DNA from: Cokeromyces recurvatus
Lineage: Eukaryota > Mucoromycota > Mucoromycetes > Mucorales > Mucoraceae
DNA length: 64,000 nt
Assembly (NCBI RefSeq): GCF_025118155.1
Contig: NW_026251419.1
Coordinates: 62,001-126,000 of the forward strand
Direction: 5' to 3'
The notes beneath the pieces were generated by a model. It was not told where the DNA came from. It saw only the letters and a program-made list of their open reading frames with translations, and did no database searches. Position numbers and translations under genes: made by a program. Below are positions 1 to 11,249 of this stretch, piece by piece (position 1 is the stretch's first letter; every line of letters begins with the position of its first letter).

Positions 1-153
1 GCTTGAAAACGCATAGCTCTTAACTGTCTCTTCTTCTCTTCTGCAGGTGTTAACTCGATATTACCCATTTTTGAAACAATGGTTGTGGCTGCCCTAAAAT
101 TAACATCAAGTAAATACATATTATAAAAGTAAGAAAAAAAAATTCGATAAGCT

Positions 154-204
<51 letters not shown>

Positions 205-677
205 TTTTTATGAAAGAGTTGACTTGAATTAGGATTTTTAATATCAATACACGCTCTAAATAGTAAGATAATAAAATATACATAGATGTATATCTAAGAA
301 ATATATTTGTATATATACATTCTTATATCACTTTACAAAGGCAAATCGCGTTCATTCCAATCAATAACATTGAGCATATTTGTTTTTTCTGCTTGTTGAA
401 TAATCATCTTTAGTTGCTTTTCCAGTTTTTTTTTATTATTAGGCAAACAGTTTTCAAAAGCATGAGCAACGTATTCTCTAATATATGCAATAATAATAAT
501 AATAATTAACACACAAGAACGCCATTTAGGGTCATGTTTTAGATGTTACTTTAATGAAGGAGGCCAATTATCTTGTTCTTCAGATAATTGATTACTACTA
601 GTTGATGATAGTGTAGGCATAACTGCCCTTTTCTTTTTCCCTGTATTAACAACAATAAATTGTGGCTGTTTATTCAT
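1..677 (-). CDS. Thp3/LENG8-like mRNA-processing protein, N-terminal part (runs off left edge)
   Basis: Three exons can be joined: 677-550, 477-337 and 93-1, separated by GT-AG introns of 72 and 243 nt; the second intron contains a poly(T) run. The start is the first ATG after an A-rich leader. The joined protein begins MNKQPQFIVV, has a basic patch (GKKKR), then WPPSLKEYVAHAFENC, and later VIDWNERDLPL and AEEKKRQLRAMRF. The pattern WPPSLK-YV-RAF...C, then DW...PLP, then a basic RxxRF segment matches what I know of the N-terminal region of LENG8/Thp3 proteins, SAC3/GANP-related factors that couple transcription with mRNA export. The SAC3 domain would lie outside the window. Splicing restores phase exactly at both junctions, which supports the model. 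Family assignment is from memory of short motifs, so moderate. Divergent from RPS26. Confidence 0.62.
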
Positions 678-1099
678 TTTTTTTTAGGCTTCTCCCTTAA
701 GGAAAAAAAAGTGTTGCTATGCTGATGTATAATTATAGATCAGGCACAATGGACTGATCAAACTTTTATTTCTTTGTTTTGTTTTGTAGAATAAAGAAAA
801 CACACAATGTCCTAAAATGCCTTATTTTTTTTTTTTTTTTGTTTAGTTTTTTTAGAAGCCAATCATATTGGATATACAGTATAACGCTCGGACAACTACC
901 TCTATTTTAATATTAAATTCCGAGTCGATATTCGGTAATTTAAAAATAATGATTAAACACTGGCGTATGAGAGAGGTGACAAAGCGCACCCCACCCCACC
1001 CCCCAGCAGAGACAAAGGAGAGAGCGAGAGTAGCGTAAAAGTAACAAATGTCAATACAATCAAAGAACTTTCTCTCAACTTCTTTGTTCATTCATCAAT
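678..1099. promoter_or_regulatory. Divergent intergenic region between Thp3-like gene and RPS26
   Basis: 422 bases between two divergently transcribed start codons. It holds a T-run near 823-840 and, unusually for this AT-rich DNA, a C-rich tract at 989-1004 (C4-A-C4-A-C6) about 100 bases before the RPS26 start. No TATA box is obvious. It must carry both promoters. Confidence 0.5.
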
Positions 1100-1856
1100 A
1101 TGGTACGTTGCATCATAGCTTACAGAAAGAAAGAAAAAAAAAGTAGAAGAGGGGAAAAGGAGAAAAGGACAATAGATAATCAGTATTAATAAATGGATAT
1201 GATATTATAATTCGATGGATGGATTTATTTTGTAGAGCGTGTGTGAAATAGAGATGATGATGTCTTATAATTTAAAATTGAATACATCAGCATTAAAATT
1301 GTCCTTTTTTTTCCTTCTTTTCCCTCTATCTCTCGGCTTCTTTTTTTTTGTCTTTTTTTTGTTACTATACTTGTTTATAACTAACTTTTTTTTTTCTTTA
1401 AAAAAATATATATATACACATGTATAACATTTTACCATGACAGACTTGCAAGAGAAGAAATAACGGACGTAACAAGCACGGTCGCGGTCACACCAAGTTT
1501 GTTCGTTGCATCAACTGTTACCGTTGTTGTCCTAAGGATAAGGCCATCAAGCGTTTCACCATTCGTAACATGGTTGAAGCTGCTGCCGTCCGTGATCTCC
1601 AAGAAGCCTCTGTCTATGAGGAATACACCATTCCCAAGTTGTATGTCAAGCTTCATTACTGTGTTTCTTGCGCTATCCACGCTCGTGTTGTTCGTGTTCG
1701 TTCCGCTGTCGACCGTCGCAACCGTCTTCCTCCTCCTAGATTCAGATTCCAAAAGGTATACTAACAATAATACATCATCTTAACGGGAATGAAAAAAAAA
1801 TTGACTGATATTCTTTATTTATTCAATAAAAAAAATAGGCTGCTAACAAGGCTTAA
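1100..1856 (+). CDS. RPS26: 40S ribosomal protein S26 (eS26)
   Basis: Structural component of the small ribosomal subunit near the mRNA exit channel. Exon 1 is only the ATG (1100-1102), followed directly by a GT donor; exon 2 is 1444-1755 and exon 3 is 1839-1856 (AANKA, stop). The joined protein starts [17 protein letters not shown] and continues with [19 protein letters not shown], which supplies the C-x-x-C zinc-binding pair; the second pair is in HYCVSCAIH. The segment [17 protein letters not shown] is the classic S26 signature. Length is about 110 residues, slightly under the usual 115-119, because the tail is short. Codon use favours GTC, GGT and CGT more than the neighbours, as expected of a highly expressed gene. 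The 341-nt first intron suggests intron-dependent expression, as in many fungal ribosomal protein genes (inference). Confidence 0.96.
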
Positions 1857-2260
1857 ATTTGTCGAACTTTCAAATGATTCTCTTGTTTTTGGCAATCATA
1901 TTGTTAAATATGAACAATTTTTAAGCAAGCCTTTCTTTTTTTTGGTTTGAATTATTAGGAAATAAACGCAGTAAATTTGCAAAACAAAATATAGAAATTA
2001 TTGAGGACTTTTATACATGAAGAAAAAAGAAGGGGGAGGGTGTTTTTTTTGGAGTAATAGAAATACACAATGTTATGAGTGAAATAACATGATGCTTTTA
2101 TATCATATTTTATGTATATTCATAGGAAAAGGAATATTTCATAAAATGAATGCAAATGCATACTTTTTGTTTTAGTGTTAAATATACTTTTGAACAGCAT
2201 TTAATAGATACACTTTACATAAATCATAAATTCTAGTTTGTTTAGAATATATTAGCCATG

Positions 2261-2293
<33 letters not shown>

Positions 2294-2433
2294 GTTTACA
2301 AGTTCTTTTAGAAGAAGCTTGGTGTGATGATGATAACAGTATACATGTTATCTTATAAATACATGTTGTAGGAAAGAAAAAAAAAATTTTTTTTTCTGTG
2401 TTATTTTTTTTTTTTTTTTTTTTTTTTAACCTC
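1857..2433. other. Intergenic, AT-rich
   Basis: RPS26 3' region and promoter of the methyltransferase gene. Contains A-runs near 2260-2291 and a T-run near 2405-2427 just before the next start codon. No further gene seen. Confidence 0.6.
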
Positions 2434-3418
2434 ATGTCAACAAGTCAAGATGACCGAGATTTTGAAATTGGCAATTTACCTGAAGGTTTGAATGTAACTG
2501 AATCCACAGGAGCACCCAGCCATTTGCATACAAATTCACTTGACTTGAAACAAGATATTGAACAATTTGGATTAGCTGGTAAAATATGGCAGAGGTAAAG
2601 AAAGTAGTAGGCGTATTAATATTATAAACAGCACACAAACCAGAGATGCTAATGATGATGATGATAATAGTGCTTACATGTTGCAAGCTCTGTTTTCTTC
2701 AGATAAAGTTATAAAAACAGAACCTAGTAATCCTATTCCATCATCTTATTACAAGTCGTCATCACTTTCTACTACACCAGAAAAGGCCTATCGTATTTTA
2801 GAACTTGGAGCAGGTACAGGTTATGTAGGTATCGCTTTAGCTCAACAGCTTCAAAAGCCAGCTCAAGTCTATATTACAGATTTAGAAAAAGTAGTACCCT
2901 TAATACAAGATAATGTTCACATTCATTATTATTCACAACAACAGTATAACACATCCTCCGCGGCAGAAATCATTGTTGATCGTCTTCATTGGGGGAATCA
3001 TCAAGATGCTCAACGCTTACTTCAAAGGGCAGGTGGCCATTTTGATTTGATTGTCGTGAGTGACTGTGTCTATTTCCCAGAATTATTTGGCATGTTATTA
3101 GAGACTTTATTAGATGTTTGCGGAAGTGAGACGAAAATTGTGATTGGTTATAAGACACGATCATTAGAGAAGGAAGTTGGCTTTTGGCAGGATTACTTTG
3201 GAAGATATTTTGAATATGAGCCAGTGCGTAAGATAGAAAAGAGAGTAGTAAAAGAAGAAGAAGGAGAAGATAATAATGAAATAAGGGAAGAGATTGGTGA
3301 TTGTTTAGGAGCAGAAGATCAGCTTTATGTCTTTATTGCTAAACGTCGACCAGAAAACGAAGTGAAAAAAGCAGATGATACTTTTACTACTTTATTGTTT
3401 TGTTCAATGGGAATTTAA
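2434..3418 (+). CDS. METTL21-type (Methyltransf_16) lysine methyltransferase
   Basis: Likely S-adenosylmethionine-dependent protein-lysine methyltransferase of the METTL21/EFM group, whose members modify translation factors or chaperones. Exons 2434-2594 and 2644-3418 are joined across a 49-nt intron with conserved phase; a closer AG at 2630-2631 would give a 37-nt intron and was not chosen. The pre-domain segment GLAGKIWQ resembles the G-x-x-W-D entry of the family. Motif I is ILELGAGTGYVGIAL, followed by an acidic ligand loop (YITDLE), and the post-motif is FDLIVVSDCVYFPELF, typical of the family. An insert of four Asp residues lies just after the intron. The C-terminus is Glu-rich and then hydrophobic. 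About 310 residues, within family range. Substrate unknown. A T-run immediately precedes the start codon. Confidence 0.85.
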
Positions 3419-3606
3419 ATAAAGAAAATGCATGATCATATGTTTCTTAATGTGGGGGAGAACGTGGTTTTTATTTAAGATTACACAAAAAAAAAAAAGC
3501 TTTTTTTTTTAATATTTATATAAATACATAGATGTATGTATGTTTGTATGTATTTGAGAAAAGAAGTCTTGTTTTCTTTTTATTATTATCATAATTTGTA
3601 TTAGAT

Positions 3607-3833
3607 ATGACCTTTGAACAGCAATTTGCTCCTTATATTGACGAATATACTCAAGTCTTGACTGAATTACATGAAGCCTTTTATAAAGATCAACCTGATG
3701 ATGTATTACAATACTGTGCCAATTTCTTTCATAAAAAACTAGAAGAGCAAAGGGGTTTACATTTTCGTGAACAGTATGATTTATTTGGTAATAATAATAT
3801 AAAGTACTGCAAATATATGTGAACGTATATATA

Positions 3834-3874
<41 letters not shown>

Positions 3875-5049
3875 TATATACAGAAATAGAACAACATCCT
3901 CTAGTAAATAAACAAAACGACAGTTTTACAAAAGATATGGATGACAATTCTGATAATGACTATCTATCGTTTGAAGAAGAAGAAGAAGAGGAAGGTGATA
4001 ATGATAATGATGAAGAGAATGATTATTTCTCGGCAGTGACTCCACTTTCAACTATTTCTAAATATACAAATCGAGGCCGTCGAACGTCAGTCAGTGCTGA
4101 ATCCATCACACCTTCTTTTACTGCTACTGATACTATGATGACTAAAAAAAAATGGATTCCTAAAACGGATTCCCAATTACACGCCATTCAAGAAAGTGTC
4201 CGTCATAACTTCCTTTTTAAAAATCTAGATGAAGAGCATTATGAAGACGTTATGAATGTGATGGTTGAAAAGCAAGTTGAATCAGGTACAGTTGTGATTG
4301 AACAAGGAGCGACGGGTGACTATTTTTATGTGGTTGAAGAGGGACTTTTAGAATGCTGGATTGATCATCAACAAATAACCTCGTATCATGCTGGTGGAAG
4401 CTTTGGAGAGTTAGCTCTCATGTATAACGCTCCACGCGCGGCTACGATTAAAGCTATCACAGACTGCGTATTATGGGCCCTAGATCGTGTTACGTTTAGA
4501 ACAATTTTGATGGAAAATACATGCCGAAAAAGAAAGATGTATGAAATATTTTTAGAAGAGGTACCCTTGTTAAAATCATTAGTATCTTATGAAAGACATA
4601 AGATTGCAGATGCTTTAGAGTCAGTCTATTTTAACGATGGAGAGAATGTGATTTTAGAAGGTAACAGTGGAGATCAATTCTACATTATTGAATCCGGTAT
4701 TGCTATTGTATATAAAAATAATGAAAATGAACAAAAAGAAGTCGAACAAAAAGAAGTGAATCAGTTAGAAAGAGGTGCTTATTTTGGAGGTAAAATAGTT
4801 ATTTATTTATTTATATTTATTTTTTGGTGATAATCAATACCTTGACAATTTTTATATGTAATGGAATGTATAATAGAGTTGGCTCTATTAAATGATAGCC
4901 CAAGAGCAGCTACAGTAATTGCTAAAGGAAAATTAAAGTGCGCAACATTAAGTAAAAAAGCATTTACACGACTTTTAGGTTCAGTTCATGAAATATTAAA
5001 AAGAAATTCAGAAAACTATCATGCAATTATCAGTCAACAAGAATCATAA
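3607..5049 (+). CDS. pkaR: cAMP-dependent protein kinase regulatory subunit
   Basis: Regulatory subunit that holds PKA catalytic subunits inactive until cAMP binds. Exons 3607-3787, 3884-4789 and 4877-5049 give 419 residues, normal for fungi. N-terminus (residues about 5-50) is the dimerisation/docking helix pair, including DDVLQYCANFFHKKLEEQ. A Glu/Asp-rich linker follows, then the inhibitory site GRRTSVSAES, which has Ser at the phosphoacceptor position, so it is a true substrate (type II-like) rather than a pseudosubstrate. Two cyclic-nucleotide cassettes follow: FGELALMYNAPRAATI and FGELALLNDSPRAATV, each with the Glu and Arg that contact cAMP. The last intron interrupts the second cassette between FG and ELALL. 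Intron 1 has a poly(T) run of about 30 just before its acceptor. No frame breaks are needed. Confidence 0.95.
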
Positions 5050-5253
5050 AATATTAGATGCATACTACAATAAAAATATCTGTTTTGTCTCCTTTTTTCC
5101 CTTCCTCCTTAAAAATTAAGTATAAAAATACACCTCCCTATTATGTCTCTCCTTTTGGATTTTTAAATATATACGTATATACTCGTTCTTTTTTTTTTCT
5201 TTTTTTTTTCTTTCATTGTCTCTTTCCTCTTTCTTCCTTTGTTTTTATTAAGC

Positions 5254-6833
5254 ATGACGATGGTTACCCTTCAACCTTCTATTGAGTCTGTTCCAGTACC
5301 TGGTACAGGTATTGCTAATTTACCTAATCAACGTCACAAGATAGTAGCCAAGAATGGTGCTAACTTTACTTTAATGGTTTGTGGTAAGAGATATAAATAG
5401 ATAAATAGATAAATAGATATTGATATAAAATGATAGGTGAATCAGGGGTTGGTAAAACAACATTTGTTAATACGCTTTTTACAACAACCATTAAAGAACC
5501 GAAGAATTTAAATAAAAGACGTATAAATAAGACGCCTTCAAAGACTGTTCAAATTCAAATCACTAAATCAGGTATGTGTGTGTGTGTATATATATATTGC
5601 AGGTATGTCGTCTTTTATGCCTGCCTCCTAATAAGTACGCATCCTAATAGAACTAGAAGAAAAAATGTTCAAGGTCAAATTAACTGTAATTGATACTCCT
5701 GGATTTGGTGACTATGTAAATAATCGTCATAGTTGGATTCCGATAATCGATTTTATTGACGATCAGCATGAAAATTATATGAGACAAGAACAACAGCCTT
5801 GTCGTAAAGGTGTTATGGATATGCGGGTTCATTGCTGTCTTTATTTTATAAAGCCTACTGGTCACACGTAAGCTATTTATTCTTGAGTGAAAAGGGGCTT
5901 GTTTAAATAATAATATTCTACATAGTTTATCACCTTTAGATGTTGAGATGATGAAAAGGTTGGGTTCGCGTGTTAATTTAATTCCGGTTATCGCTAAAGC
6001 AGATACTTTAACACCTTCTGATTTAGCCAAATTTAAGCAAAACGTAAATAATTCTCCTTTACATATTTTCTTTTTTTTTCTCCTCCTTAACATCTTTCTC
6101 CTTTATAGGTTAGAGACGTGATTGCTGCTCAAAATATTCAATGTTACTCTGCCCCTATTGAAAGTGATGATGAAGCGACAATGAAGCGTAATATTAATAT
6201 TATGGCAGCTATGCCTTTTTGCTGTCATTGGCTCTACACAAGATATAAAATTGCCTAATGGTCGCATAGCCAAAGGACGTGCATATTCATGGGGAGTCGC
6301 TGAAGTAGAAAACGATGAACATTGCGACTTTAAAAAACTAAGAAGTTTATTGATTCGTACACATATGCTGGATTTAATTACAACTACAGAAGAAACTCAT
6401 TATGAAAAATTATCGTCAAATGCAAATGGAGACTCGTAAATTTGGTGATCCACGGTAAGAAGGAAGGATTTTTTTTTTAAAAAAAAAAATAAAATAAAAT
6501 AACAGTAAATATTAATATCAATTAAATAGTATTGAAAAGGATGAAAATGCTAAATTTGCTGAAGAGGAAGAGGCTCTTAGAATTACTTTTACTGATAAAG
6601 TTAAAGCTGAAGAAACTCGTTTCCGTCTCTGGGAACAACAGGTAAATAATCTAAGAAAAAGGAGAAAAAAAAAAGTATAATTTACTCATCTAATGTATAT
6701 ATAAAAGCTCCTATCTGAAAGAGACCGTTTACATAAAGAATTAGAAGCCCAGAATGAAAGAATTAAAGAATTACAATATGAAATTGAGGCTTACTATAAT
6801 CAACGTGATTCTCCAAGAAACATTAGAAAATAA
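5254..6833 (+). CDS. Septin, Cdc12-like (two apparent single-base insertions)
   Basis: Septins are GTP-binding proteins that assemble into cortical filaments and rings guiding morphogenesis and cytokinesis. Exons: 5254-5383, 5437-5571, 5651-5867, 5926-6043, 6109-6454, 6530-6641, 6718-6833. Visible motifs: P-loop GESGVGKTT, switch II DTPGFGD, G4 AKAD, septin-unique element ending LRSLLIRTHMLDLI, then a C-terminal coiled coil containing TRFRLWEQQLLSERDRLHKE, which resembles Cdc12/AspC. Exon 5 breaks frame twice: an extra T in the T-run at 6216-6220 (family expects MAAMPFAVIGS) and an extra A near 6405-6409 (expects HYENYRQMQMETRKFGDPR). Removing one base at each site gives full conservation and correct phase at the next junction, so I treat these as sequence errors, not decay. 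Identification as septin is secure; Cdc12 class is probable. Confidence 0.93.
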
Positions 6834-6907
6834 AGAAAATAAACTTTTTTTTTTTTATTTGTTTCATAATAGAATAAATAGTAATTCGTTATTTTAAGCA
6901 TTTTTTT

Positions 6908-6962
<55 letters not shown>

Positions 6963-7052
6963 ATTTCTTTTTTTTTATGTATTCAAGAAATACCGTTATT
7001 CAATAATAATAGATTTTCACCTGATTCGAAATTCACACCTAATTGTAATTCA
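6834..7052. other. Intergenic with long poly(T)
   Basis: Short spacer between septin and RING gene with a T-run of about 45 at 6911-6958. An open frame without ATG (from about 6975) continues into the downstream gene, so its 5' end may lie here. Confidence 0.5.
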
Positions 7053-8772
7053 ATGAATGAAACAGCAAATAATGAATGGCTAACTTTTGTTCATTCAGAA
7101 GTTGGTTCATCTCTCTCTGATTTCAATGACGACATTTTACATAAGAGACATAGTTATAAAACATCTATTGATGCTGATAATAATGATAATAAACAAGCCC
7201 CATCTCAACGTGAATCGCTTCAAGTAATGCCCACACAAAGCAACTAGATCTCATCCTTCCTGATCCTCTACTTGTTTTTGTGGAAAGCCTGCTCATAGAA
7301 GTTTTACGTTAGAATATGGCCTATCCTTGAATGTACAGTTATAACTTAGGATCCTTCTACCATTACCGATTCAATTACCAGTATTAAAAGTAAATTCATT
7401 TGTGGCTTTCATGTCCATGAACGATCATGGAATGAATTTCGTGAACAGCTTAAAAAGGGCCATACAGTCAACTCAGAATTTTCTGAACTTCGTACATGCC
7501 CACTTTATAACTTTACTTATTGCACCGTCTTTCACTTGACAAATTCTTATCTTTTAGAACCACCTACCAAGTTGCCTGATTGCTTTTGTCAACGACCTGT
7601 TGTTATGCGATTCAAAAATAATCTTATTCAATTTGTTTGTAAAAACATCAGTGTAGACGGTGCTCGTAAATGCAGCTGGATTTTGCCTGCTAATGAAGTT
7701 GCCTTCCCTCGTCCTCAACATCGCATTCATACTCGTGTAAGTCAAGATATCTATCTTGATCAGAAACAAGAAAAGAAAAAGTCTTTATCAAATACTAGAC
7801 AATCAGACATCATTACAGAAAAACCTTCTACTTCATCTACTAGTTCTTCTACACCTCATCCAGTTAAAACAATGAAAGAGCAACATAAATTTGATTTATT
7901 AGCTGCCTTGTCTGCTTCTTCATCGATTAAAGACGAACAAAACCAAATGAAACAACTACCGCCTATAAAGTCTTTGATTGTACCCACCTGTGTTATGGTT
8001 AAAAAGAAAAAGCGAGAGCAACAAGAAAAAGAGAAACAAGTCTCCTATAAATTTGTTTCCCCTACTTCTTCTCCTTCGTTATCCTCCTCCTCCTCAGCCT
8101 CACCTTCTCTCCATTCATCTACTGTAACTTCACCTGTAACTGAACATGTTAACCTTACATCAGCCATAGACCATCATGACGAGATCATTGCTCTACGTAA
8201 AGAACTAGAGACAGTTAAGATCCAAGTAGAACAAGTCCTACAAGATAACATCAAGCTTAGATCAGAACATGAACAATCCCTAAGAGATAACAACCAGAAA
8301 GATGAATTCATTCAAGACTTAACAAATAAGCTGCAACGACACAAGGACAAGCTTGCAGAATTTCAAACAATACTTTATCGTAATAAAAATGAAAATGATG
8401 AGGAAGTGATACTAAGAATGAATTGTCAAGAACGCTTATCAAATATTGAATTAGAAGTCGTTCATTGGATGAATGAAAATGAAAAATTAAAAGAAGAATT
8501 ATATCTTTGTCGTGAAGAGAATAAAAAATTAAGTACAGAGGATGAACGAACGAAATGTAAAGTTTGTTTTAATCGAAATATTGAGTATATTTTATTACCT
8601 TGTTTTCATTTTGGTAAGTATTATTTATTGTGATTTTTACTAGTCGACTTAATTTTTTTTTTTTGTATATATATCTATTTTAGCCTATTGTCAACCTTGT
8701 GCTTCTAAATTAACAGAATGTGCAGTATGCAGAAAATCTATTCAAAGTGTGCAAAGAGTCTACACTTGTTAA
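7053..8772 (+). CDS. GRF-like zinc-finger, coiled-coil, RING protein (frame breaks in 5' part)
   Basis: Probable E3 ubiquitin ligase; no specific orthologue recognised. The last exon pair (to 8613, then 8684-8772) encodes a C-terminal C3HC4 RING: CKVC, LLPCFHFAYCQPC across the intron, then ECAVC. Upstream, residues from about 8170-8540 form a long charged coiled coil, preceded by a Ser/Thr/Lys-rich linker. At 7580-7690 is a Cys module CFCQRP ... FVCKN ... KCSWIL with GRF zinc-finger spacing, and at 7270-7440 a second, diverged module CFCGKPAHRSF ... FICGFHVHERSW. The 5' part needs frame corrections near 7247-7262, 7320-7330 and an in-frame TAG at 7350; the same frame is used before and after. 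The true start is uncertain: ATG at 7053 is the first in frame. Whether the breaks are errors or pseudogenisation cannot be settled by eye, but the 1.1-kb remainder is intact. Confidence 0.75.
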
Positions 8773-9020
8773 GAAGAAGAAAACAAATCCCTTTATTTAT
8801 ATCACATATAGAAAATGATACCCTATTTCTTTCACTTTTATTAATTACATGATACTTGATAATAATTAGTTATTTTCTTTATTATAAAAAAAAAAAAAAA
8901 AAAGGATATTTTCCCTTCCTCCCTATCCCTCCTCCCCCCCTTTTTTTTATTATTATTATTATTGTTATTATTGTTATAAATATTATAATTGCGTACATAT
9001 TCCTTAATAAATAAGATTTT
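8773..9020. other. Convergent 3' intergenic spacer
   Basis: 248 bases between two convergent gene ends, with A-, C- and T-runs and an ATT/GTT triplet stretch near 8945-8975. Nothing else seen. Confidence 0.5.
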
Positions 9021-10289
9021 TTATATGTGATGAGAAGAAGGATTTACCATTTGTGAAACAGTGGCAATAACTTCACTATCCAATTCATCCAACTCATATA
9101 TTCCTCCTTTCTTTGTCGTTAAATTTAAATCATTCATAAATAAAGATTGACCAAGATGTGTTTTCATCTCTCTTGCATATCGCTCTTTATCTTGATTTGC
9201 CAACTCGATCCAAGGCTGTCGTTCCTGATCTGTTAATGACCGCCACCGCACACCAATTTCTCGACTAATCTCTACAAGTCTAGCCTCTGGGGACTCCCTT
9301 TTTAAAGTAGGTCTCATTTCTTTTGCAAATGCAAGTAGCCAGACATGGGATGCTTTGGTAATAAGCCATTATTCTTCTTTCGTCCTCTTGGGTCACGTAC
9401 ATACTGATGATGATGATGATGTGAAGGCTTTGATGCTATCGCAGTCGTTGATTTCTTACTATTATCATTGTTATATTAGAATTGGTATTCAGATAAGAAG
9501 CTCGTTTTGTATGTGCTTCCTTCATTTCTGCTTTTGAACGTCTTGTATAAATAATGTTGGCATTATTATGTTTTTCTTTTAATTTTGATTCTTCTTTAAA
9601 ATAATGGTCCTTTTGTTCCTAATTCAACAATAAATAATATATAATAAAAATTGTGAGTGGGTGAGTGCCTTTTTTTTTTTTTTGTTATTACCGGTGGTAG
9701 TTCTTTCCAACGTTGACTAATGGATTTACTTATTTCACCTGAACTTAATCCTCGATTTACGTTATGACGTCTCATGTCACGATTAAATAATAAATAAGCA
9801 TTAGGTGGCCGTTTGATTTTTTCAGGTATTTCACCATAATTCTTCTTCATCATCTTAGGCTGCTTCACTGGGTCGTTATTGGTATTAAATGAAAGAGATT
9901 CAAGTGCTGCTGCTTCCGCTGCGGCAGAATAAGTAAGGTGATAAGATGGAAGTAATTTTTGTTCATAATAGAATGAAGAAGAAGAAGAAGAAGAAGAGGA
10001 AGTAGGATCGACTAGTAAGGGTGGTACCTTATTGTAAAGTTGTTGGGACGAAATAGGTATTGATCGTTCGGAATAATCATGGAAGAAGGAGTCGTAAAAG
10101 AAGAAGATGGATTGATACACTGGTTATGAAATTCTTCCGCCTTTTGGTTTTTCCAGTCCTCTTTCTCTGTCACTTGTTGATTCGAAATAAATAGTTGTTG
10201 ATCGGTTGTCGCTTCATCATTATGTCGATTGTCATTGTATAGATAAAGCTAGAATTAGATGTTTGTTCGTGAAATGTACCGATCGACAT
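9021..10289 (-). CDS. Double HMG-box DNA-binding protein (several frame breaks)
   Basis: Sequence-specific or architectural DNA-binding protein, presumably nuclear. The candidate start is the ATG at 10289-10287 (MSIGTFHEQ). A low-complexity N-terminus with poly-Ser (near 9975-10000) leads to HMG box 1: KRPPNAYLLFNRDMRRH, ISKSISQRWKELPP, then after an intron (9691-9619) EQKDHYFKEESKLKEKH and YTRR. This is the MATA-type arrangement. A linker with a run of His is followed by HMG box 2: HPMSGYLH, AKEMRPTLKRE, EIGVRWRSLTDQERQPW. Frame shifts are needed near 10235, 10030-10090, 9480-9490 and at 9328 (a T missing before the second box's AKEM). Phase at the intron is exact. Two boxes and about 380 residues make it larger than the usual mucoralean sexM/sexP product, so mating-type function is not claimed. 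Divergent from glutathione reductase. Confidence 0.8.
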
Positions 10290-10669
10290 TAAAAAAAAAA
10301 AATAAAAAAAATAAAAATAAGAAGAAGAAAAAAAAAAGAACAAGTGGCTCATTTATTATGTGCCTTAAGGGGTGGGAATATATACTCTTTTTTTTTTTTT
10401 TTTTTTTTTTTTGTAACTTGGAATATCATTTCAGTATAAACATCTTTTCTTTTTTTTTTCAAGTATATATATAATTGTTATCAAAAGCTTTATATATGTA
10501 TGTATATATGTACGTGTTGATTGTAAATTATTTTCTTAACTAATTTGACTTGAATCCAAGTAAGTTTTATGTATAAAGTAAGCATTATGCAGTATTAAAG
10601 TAACAAAGAGAAATGATAAGCTTTAATTCTTTTACATAGTGTTACTATGACAATTATTAAATGAAATCC

Positions 10670-10721
<52 letters not shown>

Positions 10722-11249
10722 CCTCTAAAATAAAAGGGGCAGGATTCTAATAGCTTTCTCGAACATTATTTGTATTGTAGAAGCTTTTTTAACAAACAAA
10801 GAAAATAAACTCAGTTACAAAAAAAAAATAAATATTTATAAATGTTGATGAGTTACTTCAGGGTAGACACAAGATGATAAATGTATCAAATTCATTTAAA
10901 CGATTTACAAAGACAGTAGTAAAACTAGTTCCTAATTTATTTTTCAAAAATTTCCTTATCAAAATACGTGTTATAATTTAACACTGAAAAAAAATATTAT
11001 TTTGGATTAATAATAAAATCTGATAAATTATTAAAGCTTTTTTTTTTTTTTTTTTTGTTCTAATTTAACGTCATAGATCATAAGCATGGATATTAATAAT
11101 TCAAGCATATATTTTGATTGGTTAAAGTTATTTTATAAAATAAACAATGTTAATTTTATTTCTTTTTTTTTTTTTTTTATTTTTGTGTTGTTTTTTTTTC
11201 TTCAAAAAAAAAAAAAAAAAAAAATTGTCAATAGCGAGTCACGACGGAA
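10290..11249. promoter_or_regulatory. Divergent intergenic region, HMG gene / glutathione reductase
   Basis: 960 bases with no convincing gene. Contains mixed A-rich sequence right upstream of the HMG start (10291-10340), T-runs at about 10388-10412, 10673-10721 and 11039-11056, and an A-run at 11205-11224. The T48 run at 10673 is among the longest in the window. Confidence 0.55.

Noticed and set aside
1432..1783. Overlapping frames opposite and beside RPS26
   Set aside because: They are shadows of the RPS26 coding exon with no similarity of their own.
6216..6409. Programmed ribosomal frameshifting in septin
   Set aside because: Two independent shifts in simple homopolymers, no slippery heptamer and stem-loop evidence, and similar breaks in many unrelated genes; sequencing error is simpler.
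9021..10289. Calling the HMG gene sexM or sexP
   Set aside because: Two HMG boxes, larger size and absence of the usual transporter and helicase neighbours within the window; only noted as a hypothesis.
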